64,000 nt of DNA from an uncultured Oscillospiraceae bacterium (GCA_934513685.1 CAKSWY010000006.1:35414-99413); one strand, 5' to 3'. Numbered from the stretch's first letter, positions 43,151-52,536 are shown. Notes: a model not told the origin generated them from the letters alone. Made by a program: numbers and translations.

Positions 43151-44149
43151 TCAATAGTTGAACTTCCACATGTAGCGGCGGTAGGTCATGGGGTGCATCC
43201 GCACATCGCCCATGGCGGCGATGAACTGCTTGGAGATGGGATGCAGCAACATAGCGTTGAAGTACTCGGCCACGCTCTCATCCAGCTCACCCAGGCCCAG
43301 CTCCTGGGCGTCGATGATCCAGTGATGGCCCGCAAACTTGTTCAGGAAGCGCTCGGCCCGCTCGTCCACGGGGCGGGTGCGGCCCACGCTCTTGAACAGC
43401 AGAATGGCCAGATCCTTGTCGCAGGTCTCGAAGGCACCGTGGAAGTACTCGCCGGAGTGGATGGGCACGCAGTGCACGGTCTGCATCTCCTGGAAGAAGC
43501 AGAACGCATCGCTGTACGAAACTTCCCAGGCGGCGCCGCTGCTCATCACGTTCCAAACCTTGTCATCCTTGTAGGTCATGGCAAACTTGGCGGCATCTTC
43601 CTTGACCTGCTGGTAGGCCTTGCCGTAGATCTCCGGCATCTTCTCAAAGGCTTCCAGAGCGGCCTCGTAATGGGTGTAGCCGCAGTACTCCTTCAGCAGC
43701 CAGAAGGCGATCTTCAGCGCGGTGCCCTGGCTGTTGCAGTGCACCAGAGTGGGGTCCTGATACCACTCGTCGGCGTGGTAGTAGGTGATGTAATAGCGGG
43801 CGGTCTGGGCGGTCAGGCTGTCGGGGTAGCCGCTCAGGCCCACGGTGACAGCGCCCTTCTCGTTGGCCACGCGGATGGCCTCCACGGTCTCGGCGGTGGC
43901 CTTGGTGGAGGTGCCGATCACCAGAGTGTTCTTATCAATGTTGCGGGGGGTAGCGTTCACAAACTCGCTGGCGTTGTAGCCCTGCACCCGAATGGTGCCC
44001 TCCTGGTTCAGCAGGTAGCGGGCGGGATAGGACGAGGCGAAGGAGCCGCCGCAGGCCACGAACACAACCTGCTTCAGGCCGCCGTTTGCTTCCAGATCGG
44101 CCTTGGCCTTTTCCATCACCTGAATGACTTCTTGCATACCCTTGATCAT
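43151..44149 (-). CDS. FrlB-like SIS-domain deglycase
   Basis: A 332-residue sugar-isomerase-fold protein; ATG 44149 has GAGGAA upstream. Two SIS domains: VVFVACGGSFASSYPARYLL with GTSTKATAETVEAIRVANEKG (about 25-170) and VMSSGAAWEVSYSDAFCFF with PIHSGEYFHGAFE (about 190-310). The HSGEYFHG and C-terminal YRRY motifs align with FrlB, the fructoselysine-6-phosphate deglycase, rather than GlmS. It would split a phosphorylated Amadori compound to glucose 6-phosphate and an amine. It is third in the hyuA-hyuB operon, with FrlC/FrlD-like genes just upstream. Confidence 0.78.
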   Translation of the reverse strand: MIKGMQEVIQVMEKAKADLEANGGLKQVVFVACGGSFASSYPARYLLNQEGTIRVQGYNASEFVNATPRNIDKNTLVIGTSTKATAETVEAIRVANEKGAVTVGLSGYPDSLTAQTARYYITYYHADEWYQDPTLVHCNSQGTALKIAFWLLKEYCGYTHYEAALEAFEKMPEIYGKAYQQVKEDAAKFAMTYKDDKVWNVMSSGAAWEVSYSDAFCFFQEMQTVHCVPIHSGEYFHGAFETCDKDLAILLFKSVGRTRPVDERAERFLNKFAGHHWIIDAQELGLGELDESVAEYFNAMLLHPISKQFIAAMGDVRMHPMTYRRYMWKFNY

Positions 44150-44185
44150 TGGGAGTTCCTCACTTTCTTATTTTCAGGCCCAGGC

Positions 44186-45928
44186 TCAGCGCAGGGCGGC
44201 GGTTGCGGTCTCGTCCACCTCATAGTGGATGCCGTCGGCGGTGGTGATGACCACGCCGTACTCGCTCTTAGCGGCCTCAATGGAGACCTTCTGCTCGATC
44301 ACGTCCTTCAGCACCTTCTCGGCGGGGCGCTTCTTCGGGTCGCCATATCCGCCGGCGCCGGGGGTAACCACCCGGATGATGTCGCCCTTCTTCATGGGGC
44401 GGCTGGTGGTCTTGTGGCCCATGCGGGTCACGCTGCCGTCGGCCACGGCCACATGGTAGAACGCGCCGGAAGCGCCTTCCTTGCCGCCCGCCAGGCCCCA
44501 GGGATGGAACTTATGGCGGTCGCCCAGGCCGGTGTACAGCACATCGTCCTGCATGATCTCCAGCTCGCGCTCGATGCCCAGGCCGCCGCGCATTTCGCCT
44601 GCGCCGCCGGTGTCCTTCTTCAGCTCGTACTTGCGGGCCAGAATCTTGGTGAACTCCATCTCGGTGGCCTCGATGGGCATATTGGAGGTGTTGGTCATGT
44701 TCACCTGCACGCCGGACAGGCCGTCGTAATGGCGGCTTGCGCCGCCGCCGCCCGCGATGACCTCGTGGAAGATGAACACGCTGTCGGTGCCGATGGCGCC
44801 GTCACCAGCCAGAATGGTGGTGGTGCAGGCGCCGTTACCGGCGGTGACCACGGTGTCCGGGAAGACGGGGGCCAGCGCGCCGAAGATGGCGTCGGGAATG
44901 CGCTGCTGGCAGTCGATCTGTGCGCCGATGGGGCTGGGCTCAGTGGGGTTCACGATGCAGCCCTTGGGGGCGATGATCTTGATGGCCCGGTTAATGCCCT
45001 CGTTGGCGGGGATGTCGTCGCCCATCAGGGCTTTCACCGAGAAGAACACCGCCGCCTTGGTGCAGGGATACGGCACGTTGATGGGGGCCTTGATCTGGTC
45101 CGCAGTGCCGGTGAAGTCGAAGGTCAAATCGTCGCCCTTGATGGTCACCTTGACCTTGATGGGCAGGGGATCGGGGTACTTGTCGCCGCAGCCGTCCACA
45201 TAGTCGGTAAAGCTGTACTCACCGTCGGGCAGGCCGGCCACCACCGCGCGCACGCGGCGTTCGGAGTAGCTTACCAGCTCCTTCATGCATTCGATGAGGG
45301 TGTCGTTGTAGCGGGCGTAGGCCTCCTGAATGCGCTGCACGCCGATCAGGTTGGCAGACATCTGCGCGGTCAGGTCGCCCTCGCGCTCCTGGGGAACGCG
45401 GGTGTTGTCCAGCAGCAGATCCATGACGCTGGGAATGATCTTGCCGTTCTCCCGGATGCGGATCACGGGAATGCGGGTGCCCTCCTGGAACAGGCTGTCG
45501 GCGTCGCCGGAGGTAGAACCGGGCACCTTGCCGCCGATGTCGGAGTGATGCGCGATGTTGGCGATCCAGCCAACCAGCTTTTCACCCACAAAGGCGGGGG
45601 CCGCAATCACGATGTCGGGCAGATGGTTGCCGCCGCCGTGGTAGGGGTCGTTGGCGATGAACATATCGCCGGGCTTAACGTTTTCACGGCCGAACTTCTC
45701 GTAGATGCCGGGCACCACGCTCAGCATACTGCCCAGCAGAGCGGCCAGGCTTTCCACCTGGGCCACGCTGTTGCCGTCCGGGTCAATCACAGCGGTGCAG
45801 ACGTCCCGCCGCTCCTTCATGTTGGTGGAGTAGGCGCTGCGCACGATGATGCCGTAGGTCTCCTCCGCAATGGACATGAGCAGGTTGCGAACCACCTCAA
45901 CGGTGACGGTATCGATTTTCTTTGCCAT
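44186..45928 (-). CDS. hyuB: Hydantoinase B / oxoprolinase family protein
   Basis: A 580-residue subunit of the ATP-dependent hydantoinase/5-oxoprolinase family. Start ATG 45928 (MAKKIDTVTVEVVRNLLMSI) comes one base after the hyuA stop. FIANDPYHGGGNHLPDIVIA, HHSDIGGKVPGSTSGDA and AGGGGASRHYDGLSGVQVNM are HyuB signatures; the C-terminus ends GDIIRVVTPGAGGYGDP, the usual closing motif. With HyuA it should hydrolyse a cyclic amide (5-oxoproline, hydantoin or similar). The gene order hyuA-hyuB-SIS is notable. HyuB alone carries no nucleotide site. Confidence 0.92.
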   Translation of the reverse strand: MAKKIDTVTVEVVRNLLMSIAEETYGIIVRSAYSTNMKERRDVCTAVIDPDGNSVAQVESLAALLGSMLSVVPGIYEKFGRENVKPGDMFIANDPYHGGGNHLPDIVIAAPAFVGEKLVGWIANIAHHSDIGGKVPGSTSGDADSLFQEGTRIPVIRIRENGKIIPSVMDLLLDNTRVPQEREGDLTAQMSANLIGVQRIQEAYARYNDTLIECMKELVSYSERRVRAVVAGLPDGEYSFTDYVDGCGDKYPDPLPIKVKVTIKGDDLTFDFTGTADQIKAPINVPYPCTKAAVFFSVKALMGDDIPANEGINRAIKIIAPKGCIVNPTEPSPIGAQIDCQQRIPDAIFGALAPVFPDTVVTAGNGACTTTILAGDGAIGTDSVFIFHEVIAGGGGASRHYDGLSGVQVNMTNTSNMPIEATEMEFTKILARKYELKKDTGGAGEMRGGLGIERELEIMQDDVLYTGLGDRHKFHPWGLAGGKEGASGAFYHVAVADGSVTRMGHKTTSRPMKKGDIIRVVTPGAGGYGDPKKRPAEKVLKDVIEQKVSIEAAKSEYGVVITTADGIHYEVDETATAALR

Positions 45929-45929
45929 C

Positions 45930-47990
45930 TCAGTTCACCTCATCCTTGATCTTCAGGTTGTGATAGCCGTCCACATGAATGGTCCAGCCTTCGGGAACCA
46001 CCAGCGTGGTATCCATCTGCTCGCAGATGCAGGGGCCGGGGATGGTCTGACCGGGCACGAAGTCGTCCCGCTTGTAAACGGGGGCGTCCACGTATTCGGT
46101 CTGGCCCTGGAACAGGACCTTACGCACCTCGATGGGCGCGGGGATGGGGGCCTCGGGATGCAGCTCTTCCGGCTTCAGATCGGGCTTGTCGATGATGCCG
46201 ATGGCGCTGACGCGGTAGCTGACGAACTGGACGGTAGCCTCGGGCTTGCAGTAGCCGTAGCTGCGCTTGTGCTCGGCGTGGAAGTCGGCCAGAGCCTTCT
46301 CCAGCATTTCCTCGGTGAGCACGCCGCCGGGCACGGCGATGTTGATCTCAAAGTTCTGGCGCTGGTAGCGCATATCGATGGAGAACTGGAACACGCGGCG
46401 GTCGTTGGGAACGCCCTCTTTGTCCAGCAGCTCGGTGCCCTGAGCCACCATGTTGGCGAACTGCTCGTTCACCGTGTCGATGCTGGCGGCCTCGCCGGTC
46501 ACTACCTTGGTGCGGGACAGATCGAACTTGGTGTCGGCCAGCAGCAGACCCAGGCTGCACAGGGTGCCGGGGTGCGGGGGAATCAGCACTTCGCGCATAC
46601 CCAGCTCCTTGGCGACCTCGCAGGCGTGCAGGGGGCCTGCACCGCCGAAGGCCATCAGGCTGAACTCACGCACATCGTAGCCCTTTTCCACCGAGACGCT
46701 GCGAATGGCGCGGACCATGTTGGAGTTGACCACGGTAACAATGCCGTTGGCGGCCTGCTCCGGGCTCAGGTCGGACTTATCGCAGATCTTCTCTTTGATC
46801 GCCTTGCGGGCCAGCTCGATGTCCACATCCATGCGGCCGCCCAGAATCTTCTTCTGGTTCAGCTTACCCAGCACGATGTTGGCGTCGGTCACGCAGGGGT
46901 TCTCGCCGCCGCGCATATAGCAGGCGGGGCCGGGGGTTGCACCGGCGCTCTTGGGGCCGACCTTCAGCGCGCCGCCCTCGTCGATCTTGGCAATGGAGCC
47001 GCCGCCTGCGCCGATGGTGATGATGTTGATCATGGGGATGCGGGCGGGATAGCCTTCCACCAAGCGCTCGTTGGAGACCTGGGGGGTGTAGTTTTCGATC
47101 AGGGAGATGTCGGCGCTGGTGCCGCCCATATCGAAGGTGATGATCTTGTCGGCCTCGCACTGGCGGCCGATGTAGGCGGCGGCGATAACGCCGGCGGAGG
47201 GGCCGGACAGGGCCGTTTTAATGGGGCAGTCGATGGTCTCCTTAATGGAGATGATGGAGCCGTTGGACTGGGTGACATACGGCTCGACCTTGATGCCCAA
47301 CCCCTCGATGGAAGAACGGAAGTTGTTCACGTACTTCTTCATGACGGGGCCGAGGTAGCTGTTCATCACGGTGGTGGACATACGGCTGAACTCACGGAAT
47401 TCCGGTGCCAGCCGGCTGGACAGGGTCACATAGGCCTCGGGGAATTCCTCCTCAATGATCTGGCCGATGCGCTCCTCGTGGGCGGGGTTGATGAAGCTGA
47501 ACAGGGTGCATACGGCAATGGCCTGCACGCCCTGGGCTTTCAGCCAGCGCACCACCTTGCGGGTCTCTTCCTCGTCCAGCGGGGTTTCAATGTTGCCGTC
47601 GTAGCGGATGCGCTCGGGCACGGTGCAGTTCAGGCCGGAGGGAACCAGCGGATAGGGCTTCTGCGCCTGCAGGTTGTACAATGCGGGGCGGCGCTGGGTG
47701 CCGATCTCCATCAGGTCCTTAAAGCCCTTGGTGGTGATGAGGCCCAGGCGGCAGCCCTTTTTCTCGATAAGGGCGTTGGTGCCTACGGTGGTGCCGTGCG
47801 CCAGATAGCTGACGGTTTCAGGCCCAGCCTGTTTGATTTCCAGTACGTCCTGTACGCCCTTCACGATGGCCCGGGAAGGGTCTGCCGGGGTGGAGCTGTC
47901 CTTGTAGTTGAACAGCTCGCCGGTCTCCTGATTGAACACGGAGAAATCCGTAAAGGTTCCTCCTACGTCAACGCCGATCATATAACCCAT
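45930..47990 (-). CDS. hyuA: Hydantoinase A / oxoprolinase family protein
   Basis: A 686-residue ATPase subunit; ATG 47990 is preceded by GAGGTGAAACAACC. The N-terminal ASKHA-fold nucleotide motif GVDVGGTFTDFSVF (about 5-18), YLAHGTTVGTNALIEKKG and the second motif ITFDMGGTSADISLIENY are complete, as is the C-terminal hydantoinase A domain. It phosphorylates the ring carbonyl to allow opening. It is the first gene downstream of a strong promoter with an inverted-repeat operator. HyuA here is typical in length; nothing reveals the ring substrate. Confidence 0.92.
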   Translation of the reverse strand: MGYMIGVDVGGTFTDFSVFNQETGELFNYKDSSTPADPSRAIVKGVQDVLEIKQAGPETVSYLAHGTTVGTNALIEKKGCRLGLITTKGFKDLMEIGTQRRPALYNLQAQKPYPLVPSGLNCTVPERIRYDGNIETPLDEEETRKVVRWLKAQGVQAIAVCTLFSFINPAHEERIGQIIEEEFPEAYVTLSSRLAPEFREFSRMSTTVMNSYLGPVMKKYVNNFRSSIEGLGIKVEPYVTQSNGSIISIKETIDCPIKTALSGPSAGVIAAAYIGRQCEADKIITFDMGGTSADISLIENYTPQVSNERLVEGYPARIPMINIITIGAGGGSIAKIDEGGALKVGPKSAGATPGPACYMRGGENPCVTDANIVLGKLNQKKILGGRMDVDIELARKAIKEKICDKSDLSPEQAANGIVTVVNSNMVRAIRSVSVEKGYDVREFSLMAFGGAGPLHACEVAKELGMREVLIPPHPGTLCSLGLLLADTKFDLSRTKVVTGEAASIDTVNEQFANMVAQGTELLDKEGVPNDRRVFQFSIDMRYQRQNFEINIAVPGGVLTEEMLEKALADFHAEHKRSYGYCKPEATVQFVSYRVSAIGIIDKPDLKPEELHPEAPIPAPIEVRKVLFQGQTEYVDAPVYKRDDFVPGQTIPGPCICEQMDTTLVVPEGWTIHVDGYHNLKIKDEVN

Positions 47991-48074
47991 GGTTGTTTCA
48001 CCTCATTGATTTGTTGATTGCGGTTGCCTGTGTGTCCTTGCGTACCGGGCTGGCCGACTGCCCGTTTGGGGAAA

Positions 48075-48116
48075 GACGTTATATAGTTCAACCTGAGTCG
48101 TCATATAACGTCATAT
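48075..48116 (-). promoter_or_regulatory. Operator-like inverted and direct repeats before hyuA
   Basis: A perfect inverted repeat GACGTTATAT (48075-48084) and ATATAACGTC (48103-48112) with an 18-base spacer, plus a direct repeat CGTCATAT at 48099-48106 and 48109-48116. It lies just downstream of the predicted transcription start, where a repressor would block elongation. Confidence 0.6.
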
Positions 48117-48129
48117 CCTCTTTAAGGCT

Positions 48130-48158
48130 AATATACAGCCAATATGCCCAAAAGTCAA
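48130..48158 (-). promoter_or_regulatory. Promoter of hyuA-hyuB-FrlB-like operon
   Basis: Minus strand TTGACT (48158-48153), 17-base spacer, TATATT (48135-48130), ten bases beyond the FrlC-like stop codon and about 140 bases from the hyuA ATG. Confidence 0.75.
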
Positions 48159-48167
48159 GAGAATTCT

Positions 48168-49001
48168 TTAAAAAAATCCGTGACTTTCGAGCCATGTTAC
48201 ATTCTGCCGGTCCGCGGCCCGGGGGTCGGCCCGGTAGCGGGGGTCGTTCATCTCAAAGGTATACAGCCCCTTGTAGCCGGAAGCCTCGATGCGGCGCAGA
48301 TATTCGGCCAGCGGCAGGGTGCCGTCGCCCAGCGCCATGTGGATGGCCTGCCCCCGGTCGTGCAGATGTACATGCTCCAAAAGCGTTCCCAGCGCCAGAT
48401 ACTGGTGCAGGGTCTGGTTCATGTAGGCCATCTGGCCGATGTCCAGCATGGCCACGGTGCTGCCCTGGGGCAGGTGGCCAATCATCTCCAGCTGCTGGGC
48501 CGGGGTGTTCAGCAGGTTGGAGGAGATCGGGGTGAGGGTTTCCAGCGTCAGTGTCACACCCCGGGGCTGCGCATAGGCTGCCAGTTGGCCCAGACTGTCC
48601 ACCGCCAGGTCCCAGGCGGGGCGAGTGGGCCGGTCGTACCGGCCGCAGCCCGCCGTCACCAGCACCTTGGGGCACTCCAGCGCGGCGGCCACGTCCACGG
48701 CTTTCTTGAAGTTGTCCACGCTGTACCGGCGAAGGTCAGCGTCCTCGCTGGCCAGGTTGATGGGGTAGTTGCACTGCTCCGGCGTGATGCACACCGCACG
48801 CAGCCCCCGGGTGCGAAGCTGCCCGTGCAGGGTGCGCACCCGGTCGGGGCCGGTCAGCTGCAGGAACAGCTGCGGGGCGGCCGCCCAAAGCTCCACGTTT
48901 TCAATCCCCAGCTCCACGGCGGTGTCCAGAAAATATTCCATCGGGTAGCGCAGATAGTGGTAGCTGCCCAGGGCAAAGCGGCTGCGGGAGATCTGGGCCA
49001 C
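48168..49001 (-). CDS. FrlC-like sugar isomerase/epimerase
   Basis: A 277-residue TIM-barrel protein (AP-endonuclease-2/xylose-isomerase fold). ATG 49001 follows the kinase stop by three bases, so the genes are coupled. ITPEQCNYPINLASEDADLR, LTLETLTPISSN, MLDIGQMAYMN, HVHLHD and YTFEMNDPRY carry the Glu/Asp/His metal ligands and align with FrlC, which epimerises fructoselysine/psicoselysine. It sits beside a FrlD-like kinase, which supports that assignment. The stop is ten bases from the next promoter. Confidence 0.78.
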   Translation of the reverse strand: MAQISRSRFALGSYHYLRYPMEYFLDTAVELGIENVELWAAAPQLFLQLTGPDRVRTLHGQLRTRGLRAVCITPEQCNYPINLASEDADLRRYSVDNFKKAVDVAAALECPKVLVTAGCGRYDRPTRPAWDLAVDSLGQLAAYAQPRGVTLTLETLTPISSNLLNTPAQQLEMIGHLPQGSTVAMLDIGQMAYMNQTLHQYLALGTLLEHVHLHDRGQAIHMALGDGTLPLAEYLRRIEASGYKGLYTFEMNDPRYRADPRAADRQNVTWLESHGFF

Positions 49002-49004
49002 CGT

Positions 49005-49904
49005 TTACACCCCCTCGTAAATGCGGTCGTGCACCGAGGCGGGCACCGGCACGCCGCAGTCAAACGCGCCGTGAACCAGGCAGTTTTTGGCCGAGAACGC
49101 GGCGGCGGCCTCCAGCGCGGCGGGCAGAAGCAGGGCGCGGCAGGCGGGGTCGGCCCAGCGGCCGCCGGTTTTTTCCATGCCCTGAAGCAGGCTCACCAGC
49201 ATGGCGGTGGCAAAGCTGTCGCCCGCGCCCATGGTGTCCACCGGCTCCACCAGATGGGGCAGCTGGCGGTAGAACTTCGTGCCGTCAAACACGGTGGCGC
49301 CCTTGCTGCCCCGGGTGGCCACCACCACGCCGCAGCCCTTGGCGTTCAGTTTGCGGCACAGGGCCTCGGTGGCCGCATCGTCCAGATCGCTGCAAGAGAG
49401 GAAGGCGAAATCAATGTAGGGGCACACCCGCTCCACCCGGTCCTCCTCGTTCCAGCGGTAGGAGAAATCGTAACTGACCAGCCCCGGCAGCCGGTGCAGC
49501 GCGGGAAGTAGCCCGTCCGTAAAGCCGTTGTTGGTGGTGTGGATCAGATCAAACCCAGCGGCGTACTTCAAATCGTCCTCATCCAGATGGATGGGATGCT
49601 GCTGGATCACGCCGCCCCGGTTGCTGCCCTTGAACACCCGGTCGCCGTCCACCAGCGTGACCCGGGCAAAGCCGTTTTCACCGGGGTAACTGCGGCAGTG
49701 GCTGCGGCCCACGCCCTTTTCATCCAGAGTGTGCTGCACGTGCTCGGCCACGGCGTCCTGGCCGAACACGCCCATGAAGTCGGCGCTGGCCCCGAGGGTT
49801 TTGGCGAACACGGCAAAGTTCACTGCCTGCCCGCCGGGATACATGGTGTTGGTGTGCAGATAAACGTCGCACACATTGTCGCCCAGACCCAATACCTTTA
49901 CCAT
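49005..49904 (-). CDS. FrlD-like PfkB family sugar kinase
   Basis: A 299-residue ribokinase-fold kinase, started at ATG 49904 (MVKVLGLGDNVCDVY) with AGGAGG ten bases upstream. The N-terminal GDNVCDVYLHTNTMYPGGQAVNFAV and catalytic EPVDTMGAGDSFATAML (GAGD) are clear (first piece trimmed: GDNVCDVYLHTNTMYPGG). The GDN-x-C/V-D-x-Y start and YDFSYRW motif align with FrlD, the fructoselysine 6-kinase, better than with fructokinase. It precedes the FrlC-like gene. A terminator separates it from the TRAP genes upstream and I see no separate promoter. Confidence 0.8.
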   Translation of the reverse strand: MVKVLGLGDNVCDVYLHTNTMYPGGQAVNFAVFAKTLGASADFMGVFGQDAVAEHVQHTLDEKGVGRSHCRSYPGENGFARVTLVDGDRVFKGSNRGGVIQQHPIHLDEDDLKYAAGFDLIHTTNNGFTDGLLPALHRLPGLVSYDFSYRWNEEDRVERVCPYIDFAFLSCSDLDDAATEALCRKLNAKGCGVVVATRGSKGATVFDGTKFYRQLPHLVEPVDTMGAGDSFATAMLVSLLQGMEKTGGRWADPACRALLLPAALEAAAAFSAKNCLVHGAFDCGVPVPASVHDRIYEGV

Positions 49905-49960
49905 GATGATCGTTTCCTCCTGAAATTGTGTTGTGATGGTGCCGCTTTCGGTCGTGCCAC

Positions 49961-49985
49961 AGGCTGCCCTTGAGGGGAAGGCTTT
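49961..49985. repeat. Degenerate copy of the interspersed palindrome
   Basis: On the minus strand AAAGCCTTCCCCTC runs into AAGGGCAGCCT, matching one arm of the 53665-53694 palindrome fully and the other partly. The 49905-50122 gap holds this and the terminator. Confidence 0.55.
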
Positions 49986-50014
49986 ACCACGCGGCTTTAT
50001 GAACGCCGCCCCAC

Positions 50015-50069
50015 AAAAAAGCCGGTGAGGCCGGTACGCCAGCGAACTGGCACGCACAGCCCCACCGGC
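50015..50069 (-). terminator. Terminator of the DctQMP operon
   Basis: GCCGGTGGGGC/GCCTCACCGGC outer stem, GCCAG/CTGGC inner stem, then six T on the minus strand. It begins about 55 bases past the dctP stop. Confidence 0.85.
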
Positions 50070-50122
50070 GTGGTGTGTGATTCTGTTTTTTGCGCGATGC
50101 TTCGCGTCAGAGGGGCCGGCTG

Positions 50123-51208
50123 TTACGCCTGGCCGTTGAACTGACGGGTCTCGTCGTACAGGTTGGGGGTGGCGAAGAAGCCTTCGCTCTGCAGCTCTTC
50201 GCCCAGAGGAGCAGCTGCGTCGATGAACGCCTGACGGTCGATGTCACAGAAGGTGACGCCGCCCTCTTTGATGAGCCATTCCTTGTCCTCTTCCCACTTG
50301 TCGGCGATCTTCTCGGTGTGCTTGGCAGCAGCGTCGGCCGCGCAGTCCTCGATGACCTTCTGGTCGTCAGCACTCAGGCTGTTCCAGAACTGGGTGGAGA
50401 AGCAGATCTGCTCAACGGGGTAAGCGTAGTCCACATCGGCCACGTACTTGGCGCTCTCGTACAGGCCGGCGGAACGGTAGCTGTCCTTGGAGCACTCGCC
50501 GCCGTCAACCACGCCCTGCATCAGAGCGAAGGGATACTCAGACCAGGAAACCACCGTGGGGGTCGCGCCCATGGCACGGGCGTTCTTCTCAAAGATGGGC
50601 AGGTTGGGAATGCGGTACTTCATGCCCTTCATGTCAGCGGGGCTGGTGATGGGGAACTTTGCGAAGAAGATGCGGGGGTTCTTCTTGAACTCAAAGTTGA
50701 CCACATGCATGCCCTGGCTGTCCAGGCTCTCCCAGATGGAAGCGCCCAGGTCACTCTTCAGGTAGGCGATCATGGAATCGTAGCTGTCGAAGGCGAACGC
50801 CATGGACAGGATGTTCAGGTCGCTCTCATAGCTGGCCAGGGTGTCCAGAGAGGTCATAACGCCCTCCTGCAGGCCCACCTGGATGTTCTCCAGCATGGTG
50901 GTCTCGTTGCCCAGCTGCTCAGCGGGGTAGAACTCGAAGTAGTAGCGGTCGCCGATCTTCTCGTTCACCAGGTCGCAGAAATACTGGCAGGTCTCGGGAG
51001 CAGGCTCACCGATGGCGCCGGAGTTGCCGAATTTGACCACCTTTGCACCGGCAGGAACGTTGAAATCCGAGCTGGCGCTGCTGCCGGAAGCAGCGTCAGA
51101 CGAGGCAGCTCCGGAGCTGGCCGCGCTGGAAGAAGCGCTGCCGCCGCAGCCGGTGAGAATGGACATAACCATCGTCAAGGCCATGCCAAGTGCTACGAGC
51201 TTTTTCAT
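50123..51208 (-). CDS. dctP: TRAP transporter solute-binding lipoprotein (DctP family)
   Basis: A 361-residue exported binding protein; ATG 51208 has GGAGG nine bases upstream. The signal MKKLVALGMALTMVMSILTGC ends in lipobox LTGC (Cys21 lipidated; read as MKKLVALGMA then LTMVMSILTGC), then a Ser/Ala linker to about residue 48. The DctP fold shows FYPAEQLGNETTMLENIQVG, LKGMKYRIPNLPIFEKNARA-type MKGMKYRIP, and VVDGGECSKDSYRS. The usual carboxylate-binding Arg of the MKGMKYRIP motif is present, so an acidic ligand is expected. The gene is last in a dctQ-dctM-dctP operon, ended by a strong terminator. Confidence 0.9.
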   Translation of the reverse strand: MKKLVALGMALTMVMSILTGCGGSASSSAASSGAASSDAASGSSASSDFNVPAGAKVVKFGNSGAIGEPAPETCQYFCDLVNEKIGDRYYFEFYPAEQLGNETTMLENIQVGLQEGVMTSLDTLASYESDLNILSMAFAFDSYDSMIAYLKSDLGASIWESLDSQGMHVVNFEFKKNPRIFFAKFPITSPADMKGMKYRIPNLPIFEKNARAMGATPTVVSWSEYPFALMQGVVDGGECSKDSYRSAGLYESAKYVADVDYAYPVEQICFSTQFWNSLSADDQKVIEDCAADAAAKHTEKIADKWEEDKEWLIKEGGVTFCDIDRQAFIDAAAPLGEELQSEGFFATPNLYDETRQFNGQA

Positions 51209-51240
51209 GTGAGGTATCCTCCTTTTAATCTGTGCGTTTA

Positions 51241-52536
51241 TCACACCGCGCCCAGCAGGCGAGGCAGGAACATGGTGAGAGGCTCCCAGAAGGTGGTGAG
51301 CATCAACGTCGTGAACATGGGGATGAGGAACTGCACCGTGTACTTCAGCGCAGACTCGAACTTGTTGCCGGTGGCCTTCGCGGTCACGAACAGGGCGGGG
51401 GCCATGGGCGGGGTAATCAGGCCCAGAGTCACGTTCAGCACGGCCATAACGCCCATCTGAACGTAGCTCATGCCCATGGCAGTGGCCAGGTTCATCAGCA
51501 GGGGGGCCACCATGATCAGGATCTGCATGGAGCCGATGAAGCAGCCCAGGAACAGCAGCATGGCGTTCAGCACCAGCAGGATCAGCACCTTGCTGCCCAG
51601 GCCCATCAGCAGGTTGGTCATCCAGCCGATCAGGCCGCTGGTGACGATCACCCAGTTGAACACCAGGCCGGTGGCGCACAGGCACATGGACATGCCGGCG
51701 CTGGCCAGGGTATCGCGCAGGGCCTTGGTGAGCATCTTCAGGTTAAACTTTTTCAGGCAGATGGCCAGGATGACGCAGTACATGGCCGCCACAACCGAGC
51801 ACTCGGTGGGGGTAAAGATACCGGTCATGATGCCCAGAACCAGAATGGCGGGGCCGCCCAGCGCGGGCAGAGACTCAAACAGGGCGTGGAAGCGCTCGCC
51901 CCAGCTGGCCTTGGGGGCGCGGGGGCAGGCGATGTGCTGAGTCTTGACCGCAATGGGGATCCAGATCATCATGGCAACGCCCATGAGGACGCCGGGGCCC
52001 ATACCGGCCTGGAACATGGCCAGGGTGGAGGTCTGGCTCAGGAAGGCCCAGACCACGAAGTTGATGGACGGGGGAATGATGGGGCCGATGCCCGCAGAAG
52101 CGGCGGTGACGGCCACGGAGAAGTTGGGGTCGTAGCCGGCCTTGGTCATGGCGGACACTTCGATGGTGCCCAGGCCGCCGGCGTCTGCCAGAGCGGAGCC
52201 GGACATGCCGGCGAACACCATGGAGGACAGAACGTTCGCGTGGGCCAGGCCGCCGGGCAGGTGGCCGATCCACTTTTCAAACATACCGAAGAGTCGGTCT
52301 GTCAAGCCAACCTCATTCATAAAGCAGCCCACAAACAGGAAGGCCGGTAGGGCCAGCATGTTAAAGTCGGCCAGGGAGTTGGCGGTTTTCTGGGCGAACA
52401 TCACGAAGGACTGGTGGTTGAACACCACATACTCAAAGGCAGAGGCCATCATCGCGTAGGCAATGGGCACCCGAAGCAGGATCAGGGCCACAAACGTGAT
52501 GAAATAAACTGCCAGATACGGATCCAGATTAATCAA
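51241..52536 (-). CDS. dctM: TRAP transporter large permease (DctM family)
   Basis: A 431-residue membrane protein with about 12 helices. The start is TTG 52536: AAGGAGG lies seven bases upstream and it overlaps the dctQ stop by eight bases; an ATG 15 codons earlier is inside dctQ without a signal. LADFNMLALPAFLFVGCFM, FAGMSGSALADAGGLGTIEV, ASAGIGPIIPPSINFVVW and LGLITPPMAPALFV are DctM signatures (substrate and ion path loops). It forms the permease with the small DctQ subunit. Confidence 0.9.
   Translation of the reverse strand: MINLDPYLAVYFITFVALILLRVPIAYAMMASAFEYVVFNHQSFVMFAQKTANSLADFNMLALPAFLFVGCFMNEVGLTDRLFGMFEKWIGHLPGGLAHANVLSSMVFAGMSGSALADAGGLGTIEVSAMTKAGYDPNFSVAVTAASAGIGPIIPPSINFVVWAFLSQTSTLAMFQAGMGPGVLMGVAMMIWIPIAVKTQHIACPRAPKASWGERFHALFESLPALGGPAILVLGIMTGIFTPTECSVVAAMYCVILAICLKKFNLKMLTKALRDTLASAGMSMCLCATGLVFNWVIVTSGLIGWMTNLLMGLGSKVLILLVLNAMLLFLGCFIGSMQILIMVAPLLMNLATAMGMSYVQMGVMAVLNVTLGLITPPMAPALFVTAKATGNKFESALKYTVQFLIPMFTTLMLTTFWEPLTMFLPRLLGAV

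Noticed and set aside
43193..48017. Two long plus-strand frames opposite hyuB, hyuA and the SIS gene
   Set aside because: The minus-strand genes have perfect family motifs, tight spacing and a promoter; the plus-strand products look like antisense low-complexity sequence.
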